Assembly (NCBI GenBank): GCA_002786025.1
Contig: NHNW01000063.1
Location: 1 to 64,000, forward strand
Source: Zasmidium citrigriseum
Taxonomy: Eukaryota; Ascomycota; Dothideomycetes; Mycosphaerellales; Mycosphaerellaceae
Reading direction: 5' to 3'
Length of the DNA stretch: 64,000 bases
Shown: positions 1 to 10,159 of the stretch, one piece after another
Layout of the letters: each line of letters opens with the position of its first letter
Numbering within the stretch: the stretch's first letter is position 1
Position numbers and translations under genes: made by a program
The notes under the pieces: generated by a model
Seen by the model: only the letters and a program-made list of their open reading frames with translations
Told to the model about the DNA's origin: nothing
Databases searched by the model: none

Positions 1-116
1 CGGCTATAGCGAAAGGTATAGTCTACATCGTTTAGATATAAGCAGCGCGTATATAGAGAGAACACGCCTTCTAGCCGAGCGGGGTTATTATAGATCGTCT
101 AGGGATTCGTTAATTG

Positions 117-144
117 CGTTCGTACCCCGGTAGGGTATAAATCG
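117..144 (+). repeat. 27-bp palindrome, copy 1
   Basis: Left arm CGTTCGTACCCCG, centre G, right arm TAGGGTATAAATCG. The arms pair apart from changes that look like RIP (CA to TA) or CG to TA. Other copies are at 1735-1761 (inverted), 3290-3316, 7372-7398 and 10631-10657. Confidence 0.7.
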
Positions 145-1734
145 TAGAAGGTGCTAAGCTACCCTAGCGATATAGCGCTATTACGGAAGTTGCATTTAGG
201 AATCGATAGCATACTTCGGAGGATCCCCGACAAAGGTAGGGAACTTGTCTCGTCTAGGTAGGGAACCGATAAAGCTAGACTAGGGTGGAAAGGGGGGGAT
301 ATAATATAATCTACCCGTATTATATAGATGACGGGAATACAAATAGATATAACAAAGGAAAGGAGGAGAAGGTAGAAGTAAACTATATTACTAGTAGACT
401 CGAAGTTAGAGGCTCGATATAAGTAGCAAACAGCCGCTACTATATGTCCCGTCCATGCCCCTATCCTTAATTCCTAGGCCTAAAGTTACCTATGCCTCCC
501 TAAGCTTTAAGCGTTAGAGTACCTATCCTAGGCTAGGCGGATAACCTTGTAGTAGCAATTCGGCGTTGCTTTATTATATTAGCAGATGTAAACATGCTAG
601 ACTAGCTAGGGGCCTATTATGCGATCGACTTCCTTACGACGACGCTATAGATTAGCATAGCGACGAGAGAGATTAGCTTTATACTCCGTCTAGTTTATAA
701 CTATGCTACGGCGGACCCTCTAGCGAACATCCGTCTACGGCTAGCTAGGGAACGAGTAGGTGCTAGGCGCCGGTATCGCTAGAGGTAGGGTGCCGAGACG
801 GAAGATAGACCGACGACTATCGAAGGCGCGAGGATTAGGCTAGGTGCGGCGGCGTTCTAGATCTTGCTACATGCTAAGAGTCTAGCGTCCTTAGAAGTCG
901 CTGTTCGCGCGATACTTATTAATAATGTAGGCTTGCAGATAAGCATTAGAATAACCCGCTTAAAGGGATAGGTAGATCTCGTTAAGGTTGAAGGCGGGGT
1001 TGGGTTCTCCGTTTCTCTAGTTCTGTGCGCCTATGCGTAGTAGGCGGACGACGGAGATGTTTGGCCGAGTAGTAAGGATACAGGGCTCGACCGTATCGGC
1101 GTAATACTACTGTCTCTCGGTAGTAGAGGGTAGGCGATACTAGCGACTAAGGAAGGTCTGCTACTACTCGTTTATTATCCGATTGCTATCTTAAGTCTTA
1201 TCGTGTAGCAGATCGTTTAGCTCCTTATCTACATCTATTAGTAGGCGGCGGGTACGAGAAATGTCGCCGACACGGCGCGAGGTAGCTTCTATGTAGGCAA
1301 GATTTCTACGGCTAGTATAGGCGTTCGAGCATAGATACTCTATCTCTTGACGGAGCTTAGCATACTCGAGGCGGACGACTTCTTTTAGAGCGCGGATGTC
1401 GCTTATATTAGCGGTGTCGGTATAAGCGTTCCTCGTGCGATAGGCGTTTAGCTTTTAATAAAGCTCTCGCGACTTTAGAGGAAGAAGGCTTAGATCCGTC
1501 GCAAAAGGTGCGAGTCGTAGTACGACGCGGAGAAGGTTAATATTCGAGTAGCGGCGGGAAGTTATGCTAGCGATAGCCGCTAGGCCCAATTAGGAAATTA
1601 CTATATATAATCCATTAGAAGCCTTTAGTTCCGGACCTAGTTACTCTAGTAACGACTTTAGATGTACCGACAATCTGCGAGCATTACCTAATAGCGTAGA
1701 GGCGGCGTAGGTACCGGGTAGCGGCGGCTCTAAC

Positions 1735-1761
1735 CTTTTACACCCCGGCGGGGTACGATCG
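1735..1761 (-). repeat. 27-bp palindrome, copy 2 (inverted)
   Basis: Read on the minus strand: CGATCGTACCCCG, centre C, CGGGGTGTAAAAG. It is the only copy lying in the opposite sense to the others, and its core is unmutated. Confidence 0.65.
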
Positions 1762-3289
1762 TAAAAGTAACTAGCTATTCTTAATATTACTTCTCCTATA
1801 GGTGCGAGACGTAGGCAATAGATGTAGGAGCAGCGATTGAGAGGAGGGATAAAGGTTTTTATACTAAAGAGCTCTAAACTAGAAGGTTCGCGGAGAAGAA
1901 GTAGCTATTACTACAAGCTAACTCCTAATCCTTCCGTCCAATTCTCCCTAGCTAAACCCCTTTTCTATTCCTAACATACCCCTTTCAATACTACTTACTT
2001 GAGACGCAATCTTATCGTACAATGCTATTCTTATAGGCGCTTAAGGCGGCGGCGATTAGCCTATACGGCACGACTCTAATCCTTAGTAACCCGATTGTTC
2101 TCGGGCCTCTCTTGTCGAAGTAGGCTATCTAGACCGGCGCGGCTGTGGCGAGTGTTCCTTCCTTGCATATTAAGCCGACGAACTTAGGCATTGATCTAAG
2201 TAGCTTACTAGTTCGGAGGGTTTAGGAACAGTCTATTAACGCTATCGATAGTAACAGTAATAAAGTTAGTGTTAATAGGAAGCTATAGACTATAAGTGGT
2301 GCCGTTAGTGCGGCTAGTAGTGTCGTTGCGATAGCCGAAACAATAGATAGAGCGGCGAGAGTCGTAGTAGCTAGGAGGGTAATAGGTGCGGCGGTTCTCG
2401 AGTTCTCGCTATAGATTAACATCCTAGCGAAGGCGGGTATTTCCTATAATAGTATGCTCGTTAAGGATGCGCTCCTATAGAGCAACATCTCGTTGAAGCA
2501 AATCTAGATTAGTATAGATCTCGGCGATATTAAAGCGAGGACCTCGATCGTCGTCGCGCTATCCTCTAGCGCCTACGTCTAGAAGGCGGAAGATCTAAAT
2601 CTATAGACGGGCGGCTCGTAGTCTCGGCTCTGCTACCCGGATTATGTAATCGCTAGTAATAGCGGTTGGGACTACCGTCCTTCCTAGGTAAGCGGCGAGA
2701 TAGCTACGGACAAAGGCGTCTATAATATCCGACATTCTGTTCTCTTCGCCGACTAGCGTAGAGCGTATCTAATCCCGGTCCGACTCTAGATGTTTAATAA
2801 GGTTCTCGATATTACGGACTCGCTATCGGCGAGCTTCTTACTCTTGACCGCTATTTATAGGTAGGCTAAGGATATAGTTGCGCTCTAGTTAGAGCTCTTT
2901 AGACTTAGTTTCCAAAACCGACTCGACAGCCTCGAGATCCGACATCTTAGCGGGTGTATAGAATAGCTTAATAGTATGGAGTTCGGAAGTAGTAGCTAGT
3001 GTAACGACGTTCTTTGCCGATAGGCGGAGGCGTAGATTGAGTTGTCGCTTAAAAGTGTCGGTTGTCGCGCGTAGTGGAAGGTAGGCTAAGTTTGCGAGGA
3101 ATATAGGGAGTTATATGCGGTTGGCGCTATTCCTAATGCGGAAGTTGCGGCTTATAACTACCTTAGAGGACCGCTTTATATTCCTTACTCCTTCCCTTCA
3201 CTTATTGCTATAGTCGCAATTCTAGGAGTGCTTGCGGACAGCTAGTATCTATCTGTTACTGGGATTATAGCCGGTTCTCTACTATTAGG

Positions 3290-3316
3290 CGTTCGCACCC
3301 CGCTAGGGTATAAACG
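3290..3316 (+). repeat. 27-bp palindrome, copy 3
   Basis: CGTTCGCACCCCG, centre C, then TAGGGTATAAACG. It lies just beyond the 3' end of the gypsy pol relic. No similarity to the other copies is visible outside the 27 bp. Confidence 0.65.
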
Positions 3317-4429
3317 TGAAAGTGCGGGAATTGTCGATATTAGGATTAACTAGGGGTATACAGAGGTCTAGCATATAATAAAGATATCGTAGATAGCGAT
3401 AAAAGGCGTGTGCGTGTAGCCTATCGTCTATCTATAAGGAGCATATCGAGGAAGATAAAGATAGCGACTAGGACTACAAGCTAGCGCGGAAGCGAAAGCC
3501 TATATCGTATAAGAGCACCCCGTCCAAGACGGCCGCTCTATCTACCCTAAAGACCCTACATTTCTCGAAGACGAAGTATCCGTAGTGCTCTACTTGGAGG
3601 CAACTACTTTAAATCTAGCAACTTCGGCTTATACGCGATCTAGGGAGTAATAGGTTTCTAAAAGCACATAGGCCTTAGTTATAAGGCCGATATAACAAAC
3701 AGAGTAAACAAGCAAGAGTTTTCGAAGAAAATCTAGCTAGTCGTACCTCTAGTACCCTTCCCTTTCTTTAGAGCTTAGCCGCAGGAGGCTTAACTACGGA
3801 TAAGCGATACCTAGCTTAGTAAATCGTAGGTCTTCTTCCTTAAGATTATTATCTTCCGGTTTATCCTTATCTTCGGCCTTAAATAGTCGCGGCTAATTAG
3901 CTTTAGCGACATTAGGGGTAGGATTATTAGCATTCTCTTCCATCGTACGGAATAGGTAGACAACCTTCTTAAGAAGATAGTGCGTAAAGGTCCCATCTAT
4001 CTTAGTACTATCTAGTTCTTCTAGTAGATAGGAATATAGTCGCTCCGGCTTGGAGAAGCTAGTTACGTCCCTTTCCCTAATACGAAATAGGCCTTTCTAG
4101 CGGAAGGACAGCTTGTCGGATTTATTGTACTTGTCTTCGGCACGATACATAAGAACCGTGTCGCTAGGCTAGAATTCCTCGAAGCTAACCTTGTTGCGAC
4201 TATCGTAGTATTGCTTCGTAGTAGCCTTCATCCGCTTCTAACGAGCCTGAAGTTCCTTAAGTAATCCTTCTATTCGCTAGAGTTATTTAGTACGATACTA
4301 TAGAAGTGTTCTACGGTTACGAACTACTCCCTAATCTCGAACAGTAGTAGTAGGGTATTCGACTTCGATAGGTAGTACTACTTTATGCCCGAACATAATA
4401 GTATAGGGGGATTAGCTAGTTCGACTATT

Positions 4430-4930
4430 GGTTGTCGTTCGATCCGCCTAGGCAATAGTAGGAACCTATTTCCTCTATCTAGTTAGGGTACTACTTGTAA
4501 GTTTAGTAAGGGCATCTAGCAATAGCCGATGTCTAACTTTAACTTAGGCATTCGAATAGGGATTGTATAGGGAAATGCGAACTCTCTTAATGCCTAGGCT
4601 AGTAAGTAGACGAGCTACTTCACTAGCGTGCTACTTCGCATTGTTAAGAATAATCTCTAGAGGGGTTCTATATCGGTAGAAGATATCGGTATATAGCTAG
4701 TCGGCGATGATCCGGGTAGTTACTTTCTTGGAAGAATAGTTAATATACTTAACTTCGATCTATCCGCTAAGTGCCTCCCTTACTACGAGCAGACACCTAT
4801 AGGTATTAATATAGATAGGATCTATAGCCTACCTTTCGCTAACGAAGTTCTGTATGGTTGGGCGGAGTTTAGCTAGCCGAGGGTGTCTATTCCGGTAGTT
4901 ACATAGACCGCATAATTTAAAATGCTTGGA
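4430..4930 (-). pseudogene. Gypsy integrase domain
   Basis: A zinc-binding end (KLCGLCNYRNRHPRLAK, a C-x2-C half) near 4900 is followed by a core reading IDPIYINTYRCLLVVREALSG and further on TRIIAD, FYRYRTPLEIILNN and ALREFAFPYTIP. These match the integrase core blocks (D-I-P, LVV-D-LS, I--YG-P--I-SD-G, L-S-AYHP). Catalytic positions are altered and TAG stops interrupt it. The remaining C-terminal tail continues to about 3770. Confidence 0.7.
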
Positions 4931-5399
4931 GTAAGATAGATATAGTCCTTCCTACTAGTACCTCCGCTAGATTATATTAAACATAATGTTAGTACTACGG
5001 TAGCTATTCTTCTCGTGGAAGGCATATAAGATCTAGTCCTATACATGGGGTTAGTCTATAACACGCTATAATAGAGTATGCTTGTAGGGTTGCCGGAACA
5101 AGACACCGCCTTAGACTACGAACTTCCTCGACTACAATACTAGTGTGCGGTATCGCTAGCGTATTATTCCTCGCGGGCGGCGGCGTTTAGCTGTAATCTA
5201 GGCTAGCTGTTAGGAAGTCTTATTATAATGCTCCGGGTAATTAAGAATGCTAGCATCCTCCTATAGAGGATTGGTTCGCTGCACCGGGTACGTAAGGCAG
5301 AAGTCGTCGTCGATCATAGCCTTAACATCCTCTTCCTCTGCTAGCTCCTCGTAATCTTGTTCCATAGCTAGCTTGCGAGATAGGCTATTAGGAGTAGAA

Positions 5400-5770
5400 T
5401 GTTTAGTCCCAGGTACATGTCGAACTTCGAAGGTAAATAGTCGAATCCAAGTAATCTATCTAGTAACAGCTGTATTCGGCAGATCCGATGAAGCCTTGTT
5501 AAGCTAATGCATTAGCGTGTTAGTATCTACTTCTAAGATAAAGTAGATACTAAACAACTATAGCTTTAGTTTCCGTAATGCTTTTAGTACTCTAAGGCAT
5601 TCGCGTTTTCTAGCATTATGCTTCTGCTTAGGAGGACTAAAAAGGCTAGATTCGAACTGGACTAGATGTCGAACTTTAGGGTTCTTCGGATCGCATTACA
5701 TAAGGACTGCTCTAAAACCTTCGCTAGAAGCATTAACTACAAGTACGATACCTCCTCCTTCCTTAGAGTA
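5400..5770 (-). pseudogene. Gypsy RNase H domain
   Basis: The minus strand reads GGGIVLVVNASSEGFRAVL, matching the first strand of gypsy RNase H, where the catalytic residue is normally Asp (DAS); here it is Asn. Downstream are HNARKRECL (family: Y-xxxEKE-L) and VRHVPGTKHS-PNSLSRK, close to the family's H-xPG--N--AD-LSR ending. The order after the reverse transcriptase is correct. Confidence 0.75.
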
Positions 5771-6049
5771 GTCGATTGACTTTAAAGCTAGAGCTTCGAC
5801 GAGGAGACGAGTAATAGTATCCTTAGCATCCTAATGCTTCTGTTCCTAGACAAACTCCGCATCCTTCCGCAGGAGTTGGAAGAGCGGCTTTCCTCGAATA
5901 GCTAGTTTAGGTACCTAGATCCGGAAGTACATAACTAGTCCTATCTAGATCCTAACATCCTTCTAGCAAGTAGGGGTAGGCTATTCTAGTATCTTTCGCA
6001 CTCGTACTATATTAGGGTAGCGACTAAACTTATTAGTTACATAGCCTAC

Positions 6050-6700
6050 AATCTTAACCTTCTTATAAAGAAGTTAGAGCTTCTTCCTAGCTGTAGTATA
6101 ACCGGCACGTTCTAGATCCGCAAGGACTTTATCGATTGTTATAATGTGTTTAACGACGAATCTCCGTAGGCTAGGCTTAATATGTTCCCTATTGTAATCG
6201 GTCTTCGGGCCCTTAACGCTAATGTCGTCTAGAAAAGGCTAAGCTCGATAGGAGATGTAGGCTATTAGCACTTAAGTAATAGCTCTTACGAACTAAGCAA
6301 CTAAGTTTATAGCTCCTTACAGAAGAGTAGTCTATCGGAACAATCCAAGTGGTATGTCGAAAGCCGTAATGTCTCTATAGGATTTATACAGAGTAACCTA
6401 ATTATATCTAGAGAAGATGTCGATTAAGCTCGCTATCTTGCACCTAGCAAAGTCTTCCGAGAAGCTATTAGTGTTAGGGGGCAAGTTAGTATCCCAAATA
6501 GTAACCTTGTTAATCTTAATAGTAGCATTAATAAGCCGATAGGTCCTCTCCGGCCTAGTAGACTTCTTCCCAACTAGGAAGTAGGGATTCCGATAGCTCG
6601 AGTGGCTGGATTCGATCGTCTACGCTTTAAGCCGTTCGCGAATTATGCCTTTAACTACAGACCGAAGTAATAGGTTTAAACGGAAGCCCGGGTGTTACTA
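6050..6700 (-). pseudogene. Gypsy reverse transcriptase domain
   Basis: Several hallmark blocks are readable on the minus strand. They are the YRNPYFLVGKK block near 6590, YRLINATIKINKVTI near 6530, the first catalytic-Asp block SLID-FSRYN near 6420 (followed by a RIP stop where Gln is usual), and the catalytic box PFLDDI near 6230, followed by SVKGPKTDY. The FLDD box is a normal variant of Y/F-x-DD in fungal gypsy elements. Stops within these blocks are at TAG/TAA. Confidence 0.85.
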
Positions 6701-7371
6701 TAGCGTATGCGGTATCGTCCGAATGTACTATAGTCCAATTACTTCTTCCCGAATTCGTCCCAAATGCTTAAAGTTGTAGGCTATGGTAGCTTCTCTATTG
6801 TAGAGCATCTCGTAGATTATTTCTAGTTCTAGAGGGAGTAGGTCTATACTAATTTCGATAGCATCTAGACGTTCCTAGGTTAGCCGGCTTCCTTTAGGAA
6901 TGTTAGAAAATTTCTTAATTAGATATTTCCTATCGAATTTGCTAGTTTCCGGGGGAAGTGTTACTTTATAGGCTAGGCAATCGTCTCGCTAGGTAAGGGA
7001 TCCACCGGGTTTTAATCCGTTAGTTCTCGAACTATCTTCCTTAATAGGGCGAACTTTCTTAGCTTTCCGTTTGTATATAGTGTACACATCGGTAGTTATA
7101 CTAATAGGCGGGCGTGTATAAGCTTGCCTCCTTAATCTTCGAGCCGCTTTGTTAATAGTTGCGGCGAGGAGAATACCCTTAATATTATCGTTATCCTAAT
7201 CCTCGATGTGGAGAAATCTAGCTTTAGCGATGTTAGGTAGTAATTCTATAGCGGTAGTAACGTTGGGGTAAGAATTTTCAACTCCCCTCCCCTTTTCAAA
7301 TACCGCGAACGCGGATGCTAAAGATTGTGAAGGTAGAGAATCTAATCCGGGAGCGTAATAGTTGATTCCCG

Positions 7372-7398
7372 CGTTCGTACCCCGGTAGGGTGCAAACG
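7372..7398 (+). repeat. 27-bp palindrome, copy 4, inside pol
   Basis: CGTTCGTACCCCG, centre G, TAGGGTGCAAACG. It lies between the protease and the reverse transcriptase of the fossil pol. On the minus strand it is read in frame as a 9-codon stretch giving FAPYRGTNA, with open sequence on both sides (…DGEPKFLT before, GINYYAPGLDS after). Confidence 0.65.
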
Positions 7399-7829
7399 TT
7401 AAAAACTTAGGTTCTCCGTCAATCTCGGGGCGTAAGCCCTTTAGAGGATCCTAAGATCCTTAGGAATCCGAAGATCTATTATAAATACTATCCTAATAGA
7501 TAGCATATGCTCCTACTAAGATAGGGGAGACTAGCGTAGGTATCGATTCCCCTACAATTTTAGGGTTAGCCTAGGACTACGAAGGATATCGTCCGTCCGC
7601 TTACACCTAGTTATAGTAGCTTGGATTCCCGTAAAGTAAACGGAGTTCCCTCGTCTATCGGCAATGGTTCCCTCCCATGTACTATTGTTATAGTTAACGC
7701 TAGTTAGCCGGACCTTCCGGTACTAGGGGCGTCCTAGAATAAAGGGTGTAGATAGGGAAACCGAGACTAAGAAATCCTGGAAGAAGGTAATGCCGTGTAC
7801 TATAATCTTTAGGGCGCGAGTAACTCTAC

Positions 7830-7990
7830 TAAACTAGTAGGGCCCGCTAGTACCGCTTATGTTAATGTTTACATTACCTATAATAGGAAGCCTAAGCTGG
7901 GAAGCTAGTTTGTAGCTTATAATACAGCCTTTAGATCCTTCATCAATTAAAGCACGGACTGTGTGCTCGATATAGCTAACTGTAGCCATT
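7830..7990 (-). pseudogene. Gypsy retropepsin-like protease fragment
   Basis: The minus strand reads VRALIDEGSKGCIISYKLA followed by LRLPIIGNVN. This is the active-site region of a retroviral-type aspartic protease: ALID(S/D)G then a strand and LP-I. The position after Asp is Glu, where the family has Ser, Thr or Asp, so the DSG/DTG triad is altered. It lies between gag and the reverse transcriptase, as expected for Ty3/gypsy. Confidence 0.6.
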
Positions 7991-9852
7991 ACCTAGGGGC
8001 TGGAAGCTAAGACTAAATTAGTAGTAACGCTAGAAAGATTAATTTTGGCGCCATCCTTATATAGCTTACTAGCCTCGGGCGGTCCGGAGAATCTTATATC
8101 TTCTTACGGAAGTTGAACGGCTATAGACACACGCTAGTTAGGTGAATCAACTTGTACTATAGCGCTCGTCTATAGTGTCTCCCTATACTTTTTAAGCTCA
8201 TCCATAAACTCGGAGTTGTTAAGGATTCTCTATAACTAGTACTTCGCAAAGGTGGCGTTATAAGTTATTATATTACTAACGGTGACATTAAGAGGGGCAT
8301 TTATTACCTGTTTGCTCTAGAATAGCTTGTTATTCCTACTACTATAGGCGCGGACGTAATGTGGAAATGCTTTGCTCTTAGGCTTACCTTAGCGAGCGGC
8401 AACTAGCGTATTAAGAGGTGCGGTATCCTTAAACTTATTATTACCCCTATCTGTTATAGACTCGTCTCGTTAGGAGTAGTTCTAGTCTACGGTCTAAGTC
8501 TGTGTCGGAGAATCCTTAGTTACATCCTTAACCCTAGGCTAAAGTTCCGGTCTACGAAGTTGGTCTTAGGATTCGGGAAGGTTAGCGATAGGGGTGTTGT
8601 TAGTACGAAGCTGCCGAGTCTTAGCTGCTAAGGATTATTTACGTTCCTTGTTCTTAAGAATTCTAGTAGGTGTAAATCGCGTTTTCGGAGCCGAGCTTAC
8701 TTTCTCCTATAAGCGGGTGGTAGCATTAGAGTAGTAACCTCTATCTAGTAAGTATTTAGGAGTAATATGGAAGGATCCATGTTTATACTAATCGAAGGCA
8801 TCCGTAGCTTCTTCGATAATCTTAGAGCGTTACACACACTAGAAGGCAGGATTATACGGTTCCTTAGATTCGCTAACCCCGGCGAAGTAGACCTTAGCCG
8901 ACGATAACGTAGGTAGCGCTATAGGAGTTGAAGTAGAGTTTCTAGTAATGGAGCTATTATTACTTCTCCATTTAGCTAGAAACTTATTAGCATTAGTTCC
9001 CGTAAAGGCAATCTTCTCGGTAGGCTATTCTATTCGAATGGCTAGTAGTATGCTATATAGCTTTGGCTTGGTTCTATCCTATCGCTATGTTATAGACTTC
9101 GGGTTGTAGCTACCCTTAGGTCCTAAGTACTACTTATTATCTAGTAGATGGTAGTAACCGGCATTAAGGAACATCTTGAACATCTTATAGGTAGCTCTAG
9201 TATAACTAGGCTTACCGCAGTTCTAGCACTTGTCGGCTATAGCAGGACCTATTGGAGGAGCTTTCCTCTACTATATAGTAAAGACTCTAGTATTATACCT
9301 ACCGGAGATATTTCTTATCTAATCCGTAGCTTAAGGGTTAAGTAGCATCACCCTACTTAGGTACTAGCGTTATATTATAGCGATTTCCATGCGATGAAGC
9401 CGATCGGTAAGTGAGCTAATCTTAGCATTATAAGAAGCCGGAGTAACATTCGAAATGTAAGACAAGCTAACATCTAACATAGGTTGTCTGTCTTCGATAG
9501 ACTTCTATAAAGTCCTTATTTATATAGTCGTCTCCTTCTAGGCAAGGTTGTACCCTTTATTCCCTTCGATTAGGCGTATAGCTTCGTCGAAGATCTTATC
9601 GAATTCCTAGAAGCTGTATTCGCGTAAGGGGTGTAGGTTGAACTTCTAATATAGCTTTCGCTATAACTAATTAGGAAGTCCTTAGAGGAATAGTCGGGTA
9701 CGAGAGTTGTCTTCCATGTCTACCTTCTTAATTTTCTTACTCGTAGTAATAAACTAGCGGCAGTAGCTGGACAAGTTATCTCCTATGGAACGATTGGTAC
9801 CGGCAAGTTGTTCTAGATACTAGCGGGTTCCAAGGAGTATAAAGGCATCGGT

Positions 9853-10104
9853 CTAGGCAAATTCGCGAGCAACCTCGATGCGGAACTTCTTATAATCCCT
9901 ATCTTCGTACCCTGGAACTCGAGTAACACGCGGGCGAGTTAGTAGATCGGTGTTTAGTTGGAAGCGAGACAACTTCTTAACATTAGTTAAGTTAGGGTTG
10001 TACTTAGCAATTAAATTGTCGAAACGATCGATAAAGGCAGAGACGTTCTTCCTATCGAAGAGAGGATTCTTACTCGAGCCTAGCATAGGCATTTTAGGCC
10101 GCAA
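9853..10104 (-). pseudogene. Gypsy gag N-terminal fragment
   Basis: This is the longest stop-free piece of the gag region. It includes a segment reading KNPLFDRKNVSAFIDRFDN and then RFQLNTDLLTR, which resembles the capsid-like N-terminal part of fungal gypsy Gag proteins (a 'target plus width of neighbouring residues' helix-rich region). Downstream, gag continues towards 8700 with RIP stops. No CCHC zinc knuckle could be made out with confidence. The fragment begins at the 5' end of the fossil element and is not expected to be expressed. Confidence 0.6.
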
Positions 10105-10159
10105 GTTAGGGAGAACTAAAGCTAGTTGCTAGATAATAGCCTAAGGATCGGCCTACTAA

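Larger units (their letters stand above)
1..3289. repeat. RIP-degraded repeat, unidentified
   Basis: The segment is rich in TA and poor in CA and TG while CG is kept, which is the signature of RIP. No intact ORF is present. On the minus strand, roughly 1400 down to 560, a reading frame is open apart from TAG/TAA codons that could come from CAG/CAA, and it has a normal, polar residue mix; I do not recognise the family. The opposite strand is also fairly open, so the coding strand is uncertain. Copies of the 27-bp palindrome lie at 117-144 and, inverted, at 1735-1761. The 66-residue hydrophobic ORF at 2222-2422 is best explained as a by-product of RIP composition. Confidence 0.7.
3770..10150 (-). 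mobile_element. Ty3/gypsy LTR retrotransposon, RIP-inactivated
   Basis: A gag-pol polyprotein can be read on the minus strand in the order gag, protease, reverse transcriptase, RNase H, integrase, which is the Ty3/gypsy order. The reading is broken by many TAG/TAA codons where the family has Gln or Trp, consistent with C-to-T change at CpA. The downstream end of pol is readable to about 3770 and gag begins near 10150. I could not find matching LTRs, probably because of RIP and because flanking sequence is equally degraded. The stretch between 10150 and 10900 may be its 5' untranslated part. The element cannot encode a working product. Confidence 0.85.

Noticed and set aside
2222..2422. 66-residue hydrophobic ORF in the RIP island
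   Set aside because: Composition is explained by TA-rich RIP sequence; there is no start context and no family match.
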